Below are positions 12,701 through 21,902 of a stretch of 64,000 nt of DNA, piece after piece; the first letter of the stretch is position 1; every line of letters begins with the position of its first letter. The stretch is from Serripes groenlandicus (Eukaryota; Mollusca; Bivalvia; Cardiida; Cardiidae). The notes beneath the pieces were generated by a model. The model did not search any database, was not told the origin of the DNA, and saw only the letters and a list, made by a program, of their open reading frames with translations. The translations under genes were made by a program, and so were the position numbers. The stretch covers positions 35,098,349-35,162,348 of the forward strand of contig JASEVX010000007.1 in NCBI GenBank assembly GCA_031761405.1, written 5' to 3'.

Positions 12701-15700
12701 TTGCGTTTTGGTTTAAAAGTGTGACACCAACTTCTGTTGCATCGTCTGTTAATTCATCAACGATTGGATGTAGACCTTTTCACACAAAGAAATCATCAAT
12801 ATTATATAAATGGTTACCAAATTCGACTTAAATATAGATTAAACTTGTTTATTTTACAAATATTATGAAACGATTAACTACTAGGCGTGAAGTAGAACCG
12901 GAATTTCTTCGTTAACACTTTCCATATGTTTGAAACATTTCCCATAATTTTTGTTTGTTTTTGGTCTTTTCCAATAAAATTCTTTTTGAGATTCATTTCC
13001 GATAGTTGTCAGATTTTTGACAAGGGTCAACTCTATTGCAGAGGGAAAAATATCACCGACCGTTAATTCGAGTACTTAGAAGATTATCGCAATCATTATT
13101 CAAACGCCAATTATGACTGAAATGTTTACCTTTGATATATGCAGGATTTGTTGTACCACAACTTCCGATGGTAGGGACAGTTTTGGAATCTGGAATTAAG
13201 AATTGTCCGTTTGAATTGATCGTCCTATACCATGATTCTCTCATGTAACTATCATCCAGAGGTTTTTGTGAGGTAATATCGTTTTGTATAATAATGTTAC
13301 GTTGTCTGCGTGCTAGCTCTGGTACGTTTGGAACAGAGTCTGCACATGTTAGTTCTAGTAAAAAGAAATCAGATCAAATATATAAACGAAATAGTCAAGT
13401 GGGCAATTTCAGATTATGAATATTAATTGTTTATGTTGTTATTAAAGGTAAATATTATTATGTTTCACAGAGGCTATAATACCTAAATGCTATTTCGACG
13501 CGCAAACAATACTGTTGTCATGGTCATTTAAATCTATTTGAGATGATAGTCTCTATTTTTACCTCTCCATATTTAGAAAAGTATTCATTTGAACACTACT
13601 TCGTTTGTTTAGTTTAAACATATTTTATTACCAAACTTACATGTAATATTTACAAACATACATATTTGTACATAGTTTAACAATTATATAAAGGCGAAAG
13701 TGTCTGGCTACAAGTTTTCTCAACTTAGAAAAGGCCATTCCCTGTTCGTTAGTCTACATATAAATGATCATTGATGGTGTGTTGTTTGGCTTTATACCAA
13801 ATTCAAGATTAACTTTTAATGTTTACCTTTTTTGCATTGTGATAGAGATTCGAAATATCCAGTTTCACATTGGCAGGTATTATTAACGCAATCAGCATGG
13901 TCAAACACACAGTCGAGCCTCGTGTTGCACATCTCACCAGCATTTGAAACTGCCGAAATAAATCACAGTGCTTCAGTTTTTCAGACATTTACTAACATGT
14001 TTTTAAAATTGCGATATTTTAATCAATGTACGCTATATATACATTTACATATATTTCGTAAATGTTCTACCAACCGCAGTTTTTATATGAATGTTATTGT
14101 TTGGCGAATCTCTAATGCCTAGCTTCCGTAAAATACCAGGCAACATATTATTATTCACTGACATCAATATCAGAGATGCTTTGTCTTTCATTAAAAGGGA
14201 CTATAGTTTCTATCGGTAAACTAGACTGAACGTAGTAAGACGTTTTTAAGAACACATACAGAATTTAGTAATACTTTTGTAATTTATACATTCATGTGAT
14301 GTGGTGACTCTGTTCATGTTTGTCAAATTGGCTGTTGTTTCAAAATACAAATTCAATATATATAACCTGTCCATATTTTCATAACTGCTGTCCCGTTGTT
14401 TGAACCTTGAGCAAATTTGCCACCAGCAAATATATCTGCGATACATATGAGCTTCCCGTAATCAACATTTCCAGGCTTCCAAAGTCGCAATGTAGTATTT
14501 GTGTAAGCGTACGTCAACCCACCGTAACAGCAAGGGGTAGCTTCCCTTGATTTTGAATAAGCCATGGACCCAGTTCCAGGAAAACGGAAACCTTCATTGT
14601 TACCATCACGTGACTCCACCTATATTTAGTACAACACGTAACATTTACATTGCTATGAACTTTGCGGAATTTATTAACAGAAACAAATAGACTATTATAT
14701 TACTTTAAAAAGTCAGCATTACACTGTTATGCACCCCCCTCCCCACCCACCCACACAGAAGTTTCATGAATACCACAAAGAGTTATTGTCGAACAGTGCC
14801 TCGTGAGGCAAGTTTTTGCAGAGCACCGCTCAAATCTAGTTTGCTTAAACGAAACAAAGAATTGTATCTTTTACCAGCAATCTTGGTTAAATTACTAAAG
14901 ATAAAAATGTACCAAGGTGCATAACTACAACAATATAAACTGCTTAAGTTAATTCATGAATTCTATAAGAATCAATAAATTTATTATGGTTTATATTTTA
15001 TATATGTTCAAGGAAACCCTGGTGACTTACGTGACTTATTATATCTATTTCCCCCATACATTTTGCTTCTTACAGCACTATATAATGGCTTTCATAAATA
15101 CATACGTACCCATACACTTCCCACAATACTGTCAGAGTCTGGCTTTGTGTCTAGATTATAGACCGTTTCCATCTCAAAAAAAGTGCCAGGGATGGCACCC
15201 AGTTCTATAGTTTGTTCGAAATCTTGCTGGAGTGAAATGGATTTCCAAGCCATTATTTCCAGTTCTCCTTCCTGGCTCTTACTTTCTAAACTGTAACCGT
15301 CGCCTTGATTGAAAATCACTGTAGATAGTATATATACAAGCTACAATTACTATAGATAACTATATGTAGAGGACATGGAAAGTCCCGTAATTGTAGTTCA
15401 ATGATTACGAGACTACTATACATGTATATGACTATCAATAATGCATAAGCATATAGATTAAACAAGATTTTGGACCATTACTTACCTTTCCCTGTCTGGG
15501 TATATTATTATTTTCTAAGAGTAAACCTGGTCGACAGTTAGAAAACAGCTTGGTTTGTGTTTATATGATCTATTTATGGATATTTACTGTAAACATGTCC
15601 GGCATAAATCTTAATTATAAATAACACTTTTCCAATGTTTATCCTGTTCTTATATGAATTAGTTGGTGGCAAATATCGCATGATGATGTTATTTGCCTTT

Positions 15701-18700
15701 AACTCGAAATATGCACGAACAAGCAAATGCATCAAACATGTCCACACGACTATGCTTAATATCATATAATTTCGTTATCATACACATGTCTGCAAGTATT
15801 GTCATTTAACATATTTAACCACGGAAATCTAATTGTTCATTGAATTGAATTCAGTTGATGTGCATGACCCAGTAAATATTCTTTTTATTTCATTTGGTTA
15901 GTTTGGGGTAAGCTGATAGGCATTGTGTACCATTATATATTTGTTTTGTAAATTATAAAACTAATGCCACTTCACATTGGAACAAACACCACCGTCACCA
16001 AAATCTCATTTCATTTCTGATGATTACCTCAAAATCAATTAAGATTTAAATTATACACTATGCAGTGATAACACTTGCATATATAATTATGACAATTAGC
16101 CAATATTGTAAGCTTTGAGTGATTTTTACATTTCAATAAAATATTCTACTTTTGTAGATATTGGTCAGCCATGATGATATAGTTTTTATTTAACAAAATA
16201 AACCAAATCAACACGTTGCAATAGTTGAATAAAGTTTCTTCATAAGAAAATTGTCAAGTTTAAAGTCTAAAGTATCCAATATACTATAATGTAACACATC
16301 CAAAAACGTTTAGAACTAACCTCCAGATTGTGAAGAATCCGTCCATATTCGAAAGCCTTTTCGGTCAAAGCCATATATAACGTATCCATTTTTTCTGTAT
16401 TGCGAATAGACCATATGACTTGCTCCTGAAGGTTATGTTGTTTAAACACTAATAATGTAGCATAACAATTTCCTATCATATATTCCCTAAACATATATCA
16501 TCTTTCCGAAATGATCAAATCAATGTTGTGGTACGATCGACCGGCGTATTATACAACCCATTTTATTTTAAAACATAATATTAGTTATCAGCTTAGGCGT
16601 GCGGAAACTATGCGGGACGACTTTAATTTAAACAGAAAAAAGCAATCAAAAAGCAAATAGTTGTTCGTGGTATTCATTGCACGTGATAGATAATAAGAAC
16701 GTCAAACACGTTTGGAATATCAGCCCATATTTCTATTATATTTGATAACAAGTAAAACAGCCTTCACATGTACAGGTGAATGAGTACATGTTAAGACGCG
16801 CGCATTTGTGTTAAAGTATGTTTGATTTACAGCACAGTAATGCAAAGTGAATGTTGGCAAGGAACTGCAAAACAAATTGAAGATTTAGGTAAGTGAACCC
16901 AATTATTACACAGCATCTGTATTTTTTCTAAGAATAAAGTCTGTGTGGACGCTTGACAATACACAGAACAGAACAAAAAAAGGACTGAAAATATAACAGT
17001 TTGTGAAAAACAAGGAAGAAGCTTCACAATGAGGCTACGTTTAATAACGTTTATAACTTAGTCGTTTTACATCGAATGAGAAACAAGTGGCATCTTATAT
17101 AACGCTCGATGTGCTACGTTAAATGAACAAATGTAAATATAAAGCTAAAGTCGTCAATTTGACGGACATCAATATAGGCGTGGCGATATAAGGAATATCA
17201 ATTATAATACATACCCACGGCATCTAACATGAAATTTGTAAAGCCGACTGTCGCTGTTTTTAATTTTGTTCTGACAACAGCAAATGTTGGATATTCGTCG
17301 AAATTGTGAAACTTCTCATAAAAACAGACTTTTTCTAAAATGAGAAATTAGTGTTACCTTTTTTTTTGTATTAAACCTAATTAATTTCAGATATTTTCTT
17401 TTTAATTTTCAAGAGGACGCTAGCTCTTAGTCCATAAGAAGAAAAACTACGAAGAGGACTGAGCAGGGCTTAATGAGCGTGCTAAACGGTGAGATATGCA
17501 AGAGAACAATTATTTCAACTATAGATATTTTGATTTGTTGTTGTTTTACGCCATTTACAAAATTGTTTCGGTTATATCACTTTTTCAGGATTCCTGCTTG
17601 AACAATCATGCTATCGGAATAAAATAGACACCGTTTTTCACAAGTTTCTTAAAACCTTCTATAATTTAGTGATGACCAGTGTAGATATGGATTAGAGTAT
17701 GCTGATACGCAAGCTGATTTCAATTTACATGATCGCAAATGCATTTAGTTTTTTTCCAAACAGCTCCTATCAAGTATAAAACAATATATTTGTTACTTGT
17801 AACATAATCCTCTGGACGTTCCTTTTGTTGTTTTACGACTTCGTTGTTTAGAAACTGCCTTGACAATACGACTTTTTAACGGCCACCATGGCCAAAACGT
17901 GATGTTGGTTTAGAGGATAAGTATATATACGAGTGTAAATACGGTCAACTGACCTTCATTGTTATCACAGTTTGCACCAATAGGATCTCCAGAAGTGAAG
18001 TAATCCGGTTTAGGGAACGAAGCGTGTTTCCATGCCCTTACTCTAACCAACGCTGTGTACACGTCTTGCTGATTAGGGCCTTCCCAGTATTTAGAGTTTT
18101 CTTGAAAGAAGAAACAGATAGGAAAAGAAAATGTGTTCCAAAACTTATATTTAACATAGAAATGATTTTCACTATCGCAAACTTGTAAACATCATGTTAC
18201 TCATTACTGCTGGAGACAGGGGTCAACTTATGGTTTGTCATATGTGTCTCGTTAACAACTTAACAACCTCCACATAACAGAATTAAATATATTATAAACT
18301 AAATGTTTCGGAGATCGACAATAAGTTAATTTCCGTAACATTGATCGTACGAAAGATGTTTTACCAATGTTATACCAATTCACTTCCTCCTTTCAAATTG
18401 AAAAATAAATCAATACTTTCTCCGACACCAGAACGTGAACAGCACACTCGTTGTTATGAATCATGTGTGGAGGTGGTATGGTTATACCCTGTGTGGCTTA
18501 CCTGTGTATATAGTTCTTCCCCTGTAATGGTTATTTTCAGTGGCCGCAGACACGATAACCTTAACATCATTGTACATATAAACAATGCCAGAATAGGGTG
18601 CATCACCATCATCGTCATCACGTGGAATATGACCTTCAAATTAAAGATATTGCACACGTGTCACGTGAGGATAATGTTTATTCTTCCTACCGAAATAGTC

Positions 18701-19773
18701 GAGACATTGCGTTGTCGAAATTGGAAGACATTGAACCAAAACTTCTTTTACGATTAACTGAATTTCTTAACCTGACTGAGCTTTTTTCAGGACTACGTGA
18801 TATAGTGATACAAATTAAACCGACTTTCAGATCTGTTCATTTACCTTCAATTTCTTTAGACAAACAATTCAATGGGCTGCTTCGTTTATGGTTTCAAAAC
18901 AAAATTGATCGCATATGTGTTTTCTTATTTTACAACTTTTCAAAATAAATTATTAGAATTCATAGTATGTATCCGAAATATTAAGTACGGATACTGCTAC
19001 ACAAGAACATTGTGTAACATATATAATGTGTGTGTGTGTATTTTTTTTTTAACATACAATATTAATTTATTGAAATGATTGAACGTATACTTACCCATAG
19101 CAGGAAACATAAAATCTTTGTTTGGATCGCTAATGGATTTGACTTGAACCTGGACATATACGGGTATCTCTCCAAGGTCATGATCAATGTCAAGACGGTG
19201 TTGACCACTTGGGTTTGAAGTTATCTTGAACCATGGACTAACAAAGCTTGGACTTTTCAACGGCAACCCTGTCATTTAATGTATAAAGTGTTTTGATAAT
19301 GCAAATTAAGTACATGCATCTTCAGCGAATAAGTGCATAAGTATGTGTCTTGAATGTATGTTTCGAACTGAAGTAATATGTAACATAATCTGCGTTTTGG
19401 ATTTAAGGTGGATTCTTTAATGCCGTTTAATATAGTGTCTTTAAAGTTGCTTGACATATTATAAACTAGGACAATGCGTTTTGCTCGTTGCATTATATTT
19501 CATGAGGGTTGGTTGTTGTTATCCCTGTATTAGAGATTTCAAAGAATACACATTTCATTCGTTTGCTTAGTATACTCCTGTAGTATTGTTTTCATTGTGC
19601 TGCTATATCAACAGACCGAAATATTCACTCTATGTACGCCGTTTATATTTTTCCAAAAGAATATTTTATTTATAAAATATCTGATTTAGGATCAATAAAA
19701 ATTAAACCCACTTACCTTGAATAACTGCTTGTATCAGAAATAACACTTTAAGACGTGTAGATATGAGCTTCAT
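576..19773 (-). CDS. VWDE-like: VWDE-like secreted multidomain protein, 23 exons, 3' part outside the window
   Basis: Twenty-three exons read from 19773 down to 576 keep phase throughout and give about 1,165 codons before the window edge. Order by residue: signal peptide 1-19; three diverged copies of an unrecognised domain about 20-355; EGF/EB-like cysteine module 356-396; D8C domain 397-526; linker 527-780; VWD domain about 785-965 with the GLCG signature; C-terminal VWDE region 968-1150; start of an EGF repeat. The VWD part (DPHM start, GEFILYRN, CACAVAVR, GLCGYYDNN) is what identifies the VWDE family. Family members are extracellular; function in molluscs is not established. Introns are AT-rich and carry repeats; no nested gene is seen. 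Exon borders are inferred from splice sites and phase, not from transcripts. Confidence 0.85.
1724..1879 (-). CDS. VWDE-like gene exon 22: furin-like site and cysteine segment
   Basis: Donor TCG|GTATG; the acceptor is most likely CGCAG at 1880-1884, though an upstream CAAG is also possible. Encodes EFKRTKRDITEGEAESIC and IDLEETVQECTFDVS. R-T-K-R fits the furin consensus R-x-[KR]-R. Confidence 0.7.
2391..2652 (-). CDS. VWDE-like gene exon 21: region after VWD
   Basis: Acceptor TTTCAG and donor GAG|GTATG, phase 2 to 0. Encodes WGNSLFCACNRSGDQVPI, several cysteines and ESHNGKEIHRRSLLSG. The S-L-F and C-x-C block follows VWD in VWDE proteins. Confidence 0.8.
2951..3186 (-). CDS. VWDE-like gene exon 20: VWD domain end with GLCG motif
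   Basis: Acceptor TTATTAG and donor GGAG|GTATG, phase 0 to 2. Encodes VYTPIGTYLDITIR, then ATEGLCGYYDNNATNDLRK, the hallmark G-L-C-G followed by a D-N-N-x-x-N-D calcium-type loop of VWD. Confidence 0.88.
3666..3848 (-). CDS. VWDE-like gene exon 19: VWD domain core
   Basis: Acceptor TTACAG and donor CAG|GTATT, phase 0 to 0. Encodes VQMKTVICNRGRAYCACAV, AVRAGGDVFLISLCGD and ILVVNKENERR. Cysteines fall at VWD-typical positions (C-x6-C-x-C). Confidence 0.85.
4655..4718 (-). CDS. VWDE-like gene exon 18: VWD domain
   Basis: Acceptor TTTTAG and donor GAA|GTAAGT, phase 2 to 0. Encodes YEHQIQGEFILYRNFAYEI, matching the G-E-F-x-L-Y-R-N block of VWDE-type VWD domains. Confidence 0.85.
4719..6100. other. 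Intron 17 of VWDE-like gene
   Basis: AT-rich sequence of 1.4 kb with no recognised gene, RNA or clear repeat. Confidence 0.6.
6101..6180 (-). CDS. VWDE-like gene exon 17: start of VWD domain
   Basis: Acceptor TTATAG after a T-run, donor GATAA|GTAGTG, phase 0 to 2. Encodes YKLCYSHVDPHMKTAD; the DPHM start is the usual opening of VWD domains. Confidence 0.8.
7152..7310 (-). CDS. VWDE-like gene exon 16: linker before VWD
   Basis: Acceptor TTGTAG and donor GCT|GTATG, phase 0 to 0. Encodes AFKEHEQWKLSMYEF and YNDKYFFRLQLITDDYG, a beta-strand-like stretch that precedes VWD. Confidence 0.75.
7556..7762 (-). CDS. VWDE-like gene exon 15: linker with cysteines
   Basis: Acceptor TTCCAG and donor AAAG|GTAAT, phase 0 to 0. 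Encodes IHETSVVIRKGSMATVRF and a section with four cysteines ending KCGSQLK. Confidence 0.8.
7763..9289. other. Intron 14 of VWDE-like gene
   Basis: AT-rich sequence of 1.5 kb; nothing recognised. Confidence 0.6.
9290..9376 (-). CDS. VWDE-like gene exon 14: linker
   Basis: Acceptor CAACAG after a long T-run, donor AAAG|GTACGT, phase 0 to 0. Encodes IQCGIQFSSSESGYKTEMV plus SNAFFAGIK. Confidence 0.75.
9572..9674 (-). CDS. VWDE-like gene exon 13: linker
   Basis: Acceptor CTAG and donor GAA|GTAAG, phase 2 to 0. The split Trp codon joins exon 12 to FINGDLLDAYGPSVNVSRL. It includes NVS and NQN-V-S, one of which is a sequon. Confidence 0.75.
10268..10445 (-). CDS. VWDE-like gene exon 12: linker between D8C and VWD
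   Basis: Acceptor GATAG and donor TG|GTGAGA, phase 1 to 2. Encodes DFDEAPIGVSVGDLNVRV followed by FLVFYCEFDD and GLFFTTYW. It resembles the beta-rich region before VWD in VWDE proteins. Confidence 0.75.
10710..10736 (-). CDS. VWDE-like gene exon 11: 27-nt microexon
   Basis: A symmetric phase 1 exon of nine codons (DSPRIQGLS) between a long T-tract ending CTAG and a strong GTAAGT donor. Both neighbouring exons fit without it in the same phase, so it could be skipped. Confidence 0.6.
11020..12010. repeat. Degenerate tandem array in intron 10, unit about 140 bp
   Basis: The block GAAGGAATTCCG-x-x-x-x-C-AAATG recurs near 11125, 11225, 11370, 11505, 11645 and, weakly, 11790, with CTGTGACCTTGACC-like blocks between. 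About six to seven diverged units. Many stops; no coding exon is seen between exons 10 and 11. Confidence 0.7.
12611..12775 (-). CDS. VWDE-like gene exon 10: D8C domain, second half, cysteine-poor
   Basis: Acceptor GAAAAG and donor TTTG|GTTTGC, phase 1 to 1. Encodes GLHPIVDELTDD, then TYTILVRKCGDFVQYRL and FAFCFG, the usual end of a D8C domain (YCFG). Only two cysteines remain here; the gene at 41 kb has six in the matching exon. Confidence 0.75.
13130..13354 (-). CDS. VWDE-like gene exon 9: D8C domain, first half
   Basis: Acceptor ACTAG and donor AAAG|GTAAAC, phase 1 to 1. The WYRT and SCGTTNPAYIKG motifs match the middle of D8C domains (uromodulin/GP2 type), in which a Trp-Tyr-Arg block is followed by CGT-x-x-P-x-W-x-x-G. 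The cysteine usually found before the WYR block is missing. Confidence 0.8.
13827..13949 (-). CDS. VWDE-like gene exon 8: EGF/EB-like cysteine module
   Basis: Acceptor GGCAG and donor AAAG|GTAAAC, phase 1 to 1, one symmetric exon of 41 codons. Six cysteines are spaced as in an EGF- or EB-type module (C-x5-C-x6-C-x4-C-x-C-x9-C), with the QCETGYFES motif. Extracellular disulphide-bonded module. Confidence 0.8.
14367..14619 (-). CDS. VWDE-like gene exon 7: N-terminal repeat copy C, second half
   Basis: Acceptor ATATAG and donor ACAG|GTTATA, phase 0 to 1. Encodes GFRFPGTGSMAYS, then GGLTYAYTNTTLRLWKP, then GGKFAQGSNNGTAVMKIW. It includes a Cys-Cys pair and an N-N-T glycosylation sequon. This is the best-preserved example of the repeat's second half. 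Confidence 0.8.
15110..15318 (-). CDS. VWDE-like gene exon 6: N-terminal repeat copy C, first half
   Basis: Acceptor CTACAG and donor TGG|GTACGT. It starts in phase 1 and ends in phase 0; exon 7 begins in phase 0, which supports the pair. Encodes IMAWKSISLQQDFEQTIEL, then G-A-I-P-G-T-F and an acidic stretch with DSDSIVGSVW. Confidence 0.75.
16321..16425 (-). CDS. VWDE-like gene exon 5: N-terminal repeat copy B, second half
   Basis: Acceptor CTTCAG and donor G|GTTAG, phase 1 to 1. Encodes GYVIYGFDRKGFRIW, matching GGLTYAYTNTTLRLW of exon 7 (pattern G-x-x-x-Y-x-[FY]-x(4)-[FL]-R-[IL]-W). Confidence 0.75.
17215..17334 (-). CDS. VWDE-like gene exon 4: N-terminal repeat copy B, first half
   Basis: Acceptor TTTTAG and donor G|GTATG, phase 1 to 1. 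Encodes FHNFDEYPTFAVVRTKLK and FMLDAVG, aligning with HDLGEIPVYVQVQVKS and FMFPAM of exon 2, so the N-terminal domain is repeated. Confidence 0.75.
17954..18100 (-). CDS. VWDE-like gene exon 3: N-terminal repeat copy A, second half
   Basis: Acceptor TTCAAG and donor G|GTCAG, phase 1 to 1. Encodes ENSKYWEGPNQQDVYTALV and, later, a Trp-Lys stretch and a single Cys near the end. It completes the first N-terminal repeat. Confidence 0.75.
19095..19268 (-). CDS. VWDE-like gene exon 2: N-terminal repeat copy A, first half
   Basis: Acceptor ACAG and donor G|GTAAG, phase 1 to 1. Encodes WFKITSNPSG followed by HDLGEIPVYVQVQVKS and the FMFPAM end. The pattern H-x-L-G-x-I-P-x-x-V-x-V-x-V recurs in exons 4 and 6. 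I do not recognise this as a named domain. Confidence 0.8.
19716..19773 (-). CDS. VWDE-like gene exon 1: start codon and signal peptide
   Basis: ATG at 19773-19771 opens MKLISTRLKVLFLIQAVIQ, a basic start followed by a hydrophobic core, typical of a signal peptide. The exon ends CAAG|GTAAG in phase 1, matching exon 2. No clear TATA box or other promoter element was recognised upstream. Confidence 0.8.
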
Positions 19774-20670
19774 TGTTACCGATATGCATGCAAGTGTTAG
19801 GATTGTGTTCGTGATATTGCTTAAATGTTAGTTCTTACTCTGTCCGTGAGTCAGACACACATTAATAGAATACGACCTTTAAAACTTTACATTTCAACTA
19901 GCAATATATTAGATAAGAAAGTTGTTAATATGACATCATTGATATTAAATCGTAAAGAATATATATCTCAAAGGTTTAAAAGAGCATGTCACATACTTTA
20001 AGATGTAGTAAGTTATATATTTAAATGGTTTAATGTTTTGAACTTTGTTCAAATACGATTCAGTTATCTACAAAGTGTACTTATCGTATGTTTATGGACA
20101 TTGAGCTTTCATTTAAGTTGTTTATTACATAACATAAATAATTGTTGAAGTATTATTGCGATTTTGAAAGACAGGTTATATAAGTTGTTCAGATGTTATA
20201 AATGACATCAATGTTGTGTTATATGACTTTTTTCAAACCGTTTGAACACAGAGGGGGTCGCAAAGTGTTTTATTATTTCTTATAAAGTGCTATGGAATTT
20301 TTACAAGTGTGGTTTGTATAAATATTGCATTGTAAACTTAAATATGACATGCTAATCGATATGAATGAACTCTTTCAGTATTATTTATTAACATATGATC
20401 AAGCCGTTCAACAATGCCCTTATGCTTACAACATAGGATTGACTCATTGGTGTAATGATATATAATCTGCCGTGACAGCGGAAAGCCAAATTCAGTTAAT
20501 ACCAAACGCTCTACAAATATCAATGGTGGATTCCCTCCCTCGCGTTCAGAACTCTGGGGATAGAATAACGAGTGATCTATCCGTTTTAGGACGAACAACC
20601 TATCGGTTATACTGTTTATTTACCCAACATAATATAGTGATACGTTTGAGGTTCCTTAAAGCGGCGTAAA
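19774..20670. other. Upstream region of VWDE-like gene
   Basis: Expected place for the 5' UTR and promoter (minus strand). AT-rich; I see no decisive TATA box, CpG island or other promoter mark, and no other gene. Confidence 0.5.
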
Positions 20671-20940
20671 ACGTCATCCTAACAACGTCTTGATATTGTC
20701 TTTGATGCTATTTTATAGTCAATATTTAATAAGCTTATTGGACGCCAATTTGAAAGAACATCTAATTTATTTCCTGATTTAGGTATTAAAGATACAAGAC
20801 CTTGTCGTTTTAATATAGTAAGACAGCCATGTTCAAATGAATAATTGATTGATTTAATAAAGTGTGGTTTTAATATACCCAAAAATGTTTTATAGAATTC
20901 TACAGTTAAACCATCAGAACCACGTCATCCTAACAACGTC
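20671..20940 (-). mobile_element. 232-bp internal LINE fragment between 19-bp direct repeats
   Basis: Positions 20690-20921 match 23007-23238 of the nearby LINE over all 232 bases as far as I can read. That segment codes for the middle of the reverse transcriptase region (minus strand, includes RPISLLNIDYKIASK). It is flanked on both sides by the 19-mer ACGTCATCCTAACAACGTC (20671-20689 and 20922-20940). There is no poly-A and no LINE 3' end. Confidence 0.85.
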
Positions 20941-21902
20941 CCATAAATTGCATCCGACATCTTATCAGAAACAGATACTGTTAAATTACGTGAATTTGCG
21001 TTTATCACATCACTGTTATTATAAGAAACTAAATGTTTAATCTTTATTAAATATAAATTATTTATTATTATTATTTCAATCATTTGATTCTCTTTTCGTA
21101 TATATTCTATCACTGAGACTTGACTATGTGTGAACAATACTTTGACTCTGAATCGAAAAGCTGCTTGAACTCGATTCAACAAGTTACCGCACTTTGTGTT
21201 TTAATGACGGACTATTTGGCGGTACGATATTGAAGTGTTGTCCATTCCTATTTAAAAATATTCGATAGATGCATGTGCTTTTATTGACATTATAAACACT
21301 CTTTGACTAACAAGACATATCTCTGAACCCGAAATGGTTTTAAGTAATGGAGAGCTACTGTAAAAAGAGATATTTGAAGAAATTCATTGCCGATATTAAC
21401 TTTAACAAAAGGGAATGAGTCCAGTCTTGATTTCGATGAGTGTCTTCGGATTTCGCCTTCTTAAACAGTTTGCTCTGACGAGCGCTTGCTAAAAAAGACA
21501 TGTGTTCATTTCAAAGCATAATTTTCAACTACACAGTATGTTCTAAATTTAACAACATTCCAATCTTAATGACACATGCCTTTTTACTACGTCATTATAC
21601 AACAAGATATTTTCTAAAGCCGAAATATGCACCGCTTATGTAAGATAACTGTTTCGCTTGTAGCCACTTATTTAAACATTGTAGTTAATCTGATTTCAAA
21701 TTGGTCTTATTTAACATATACATTTGACTAAACGAGTCACCATTTATAAATTCCTTTTATTATTAGTTCGATTATTGCAGTGTTGTTCCAGATGATTTCT
21801 CTTTTTATATTATGTTTTGGTAGACCAATTTGAATCTTTTGCCATGAAATATGTCAGAAACATGTTCTCTTTATACATTTTGTGTATACCTGCTTCAGTT
21901 AG

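Noticed and set aside
18341..18948. Overlapping plus-strand frames of 116-138 codons
   Set aside because: They lie in intron 2 of the VWDE-like gene, lack any recognisable domain, and overlap each other in different frames.
20679..20882. 67-codon frame considered as a separate gene
   Set aside because: It is the duplicated LINE reverse transcriptase fragment.
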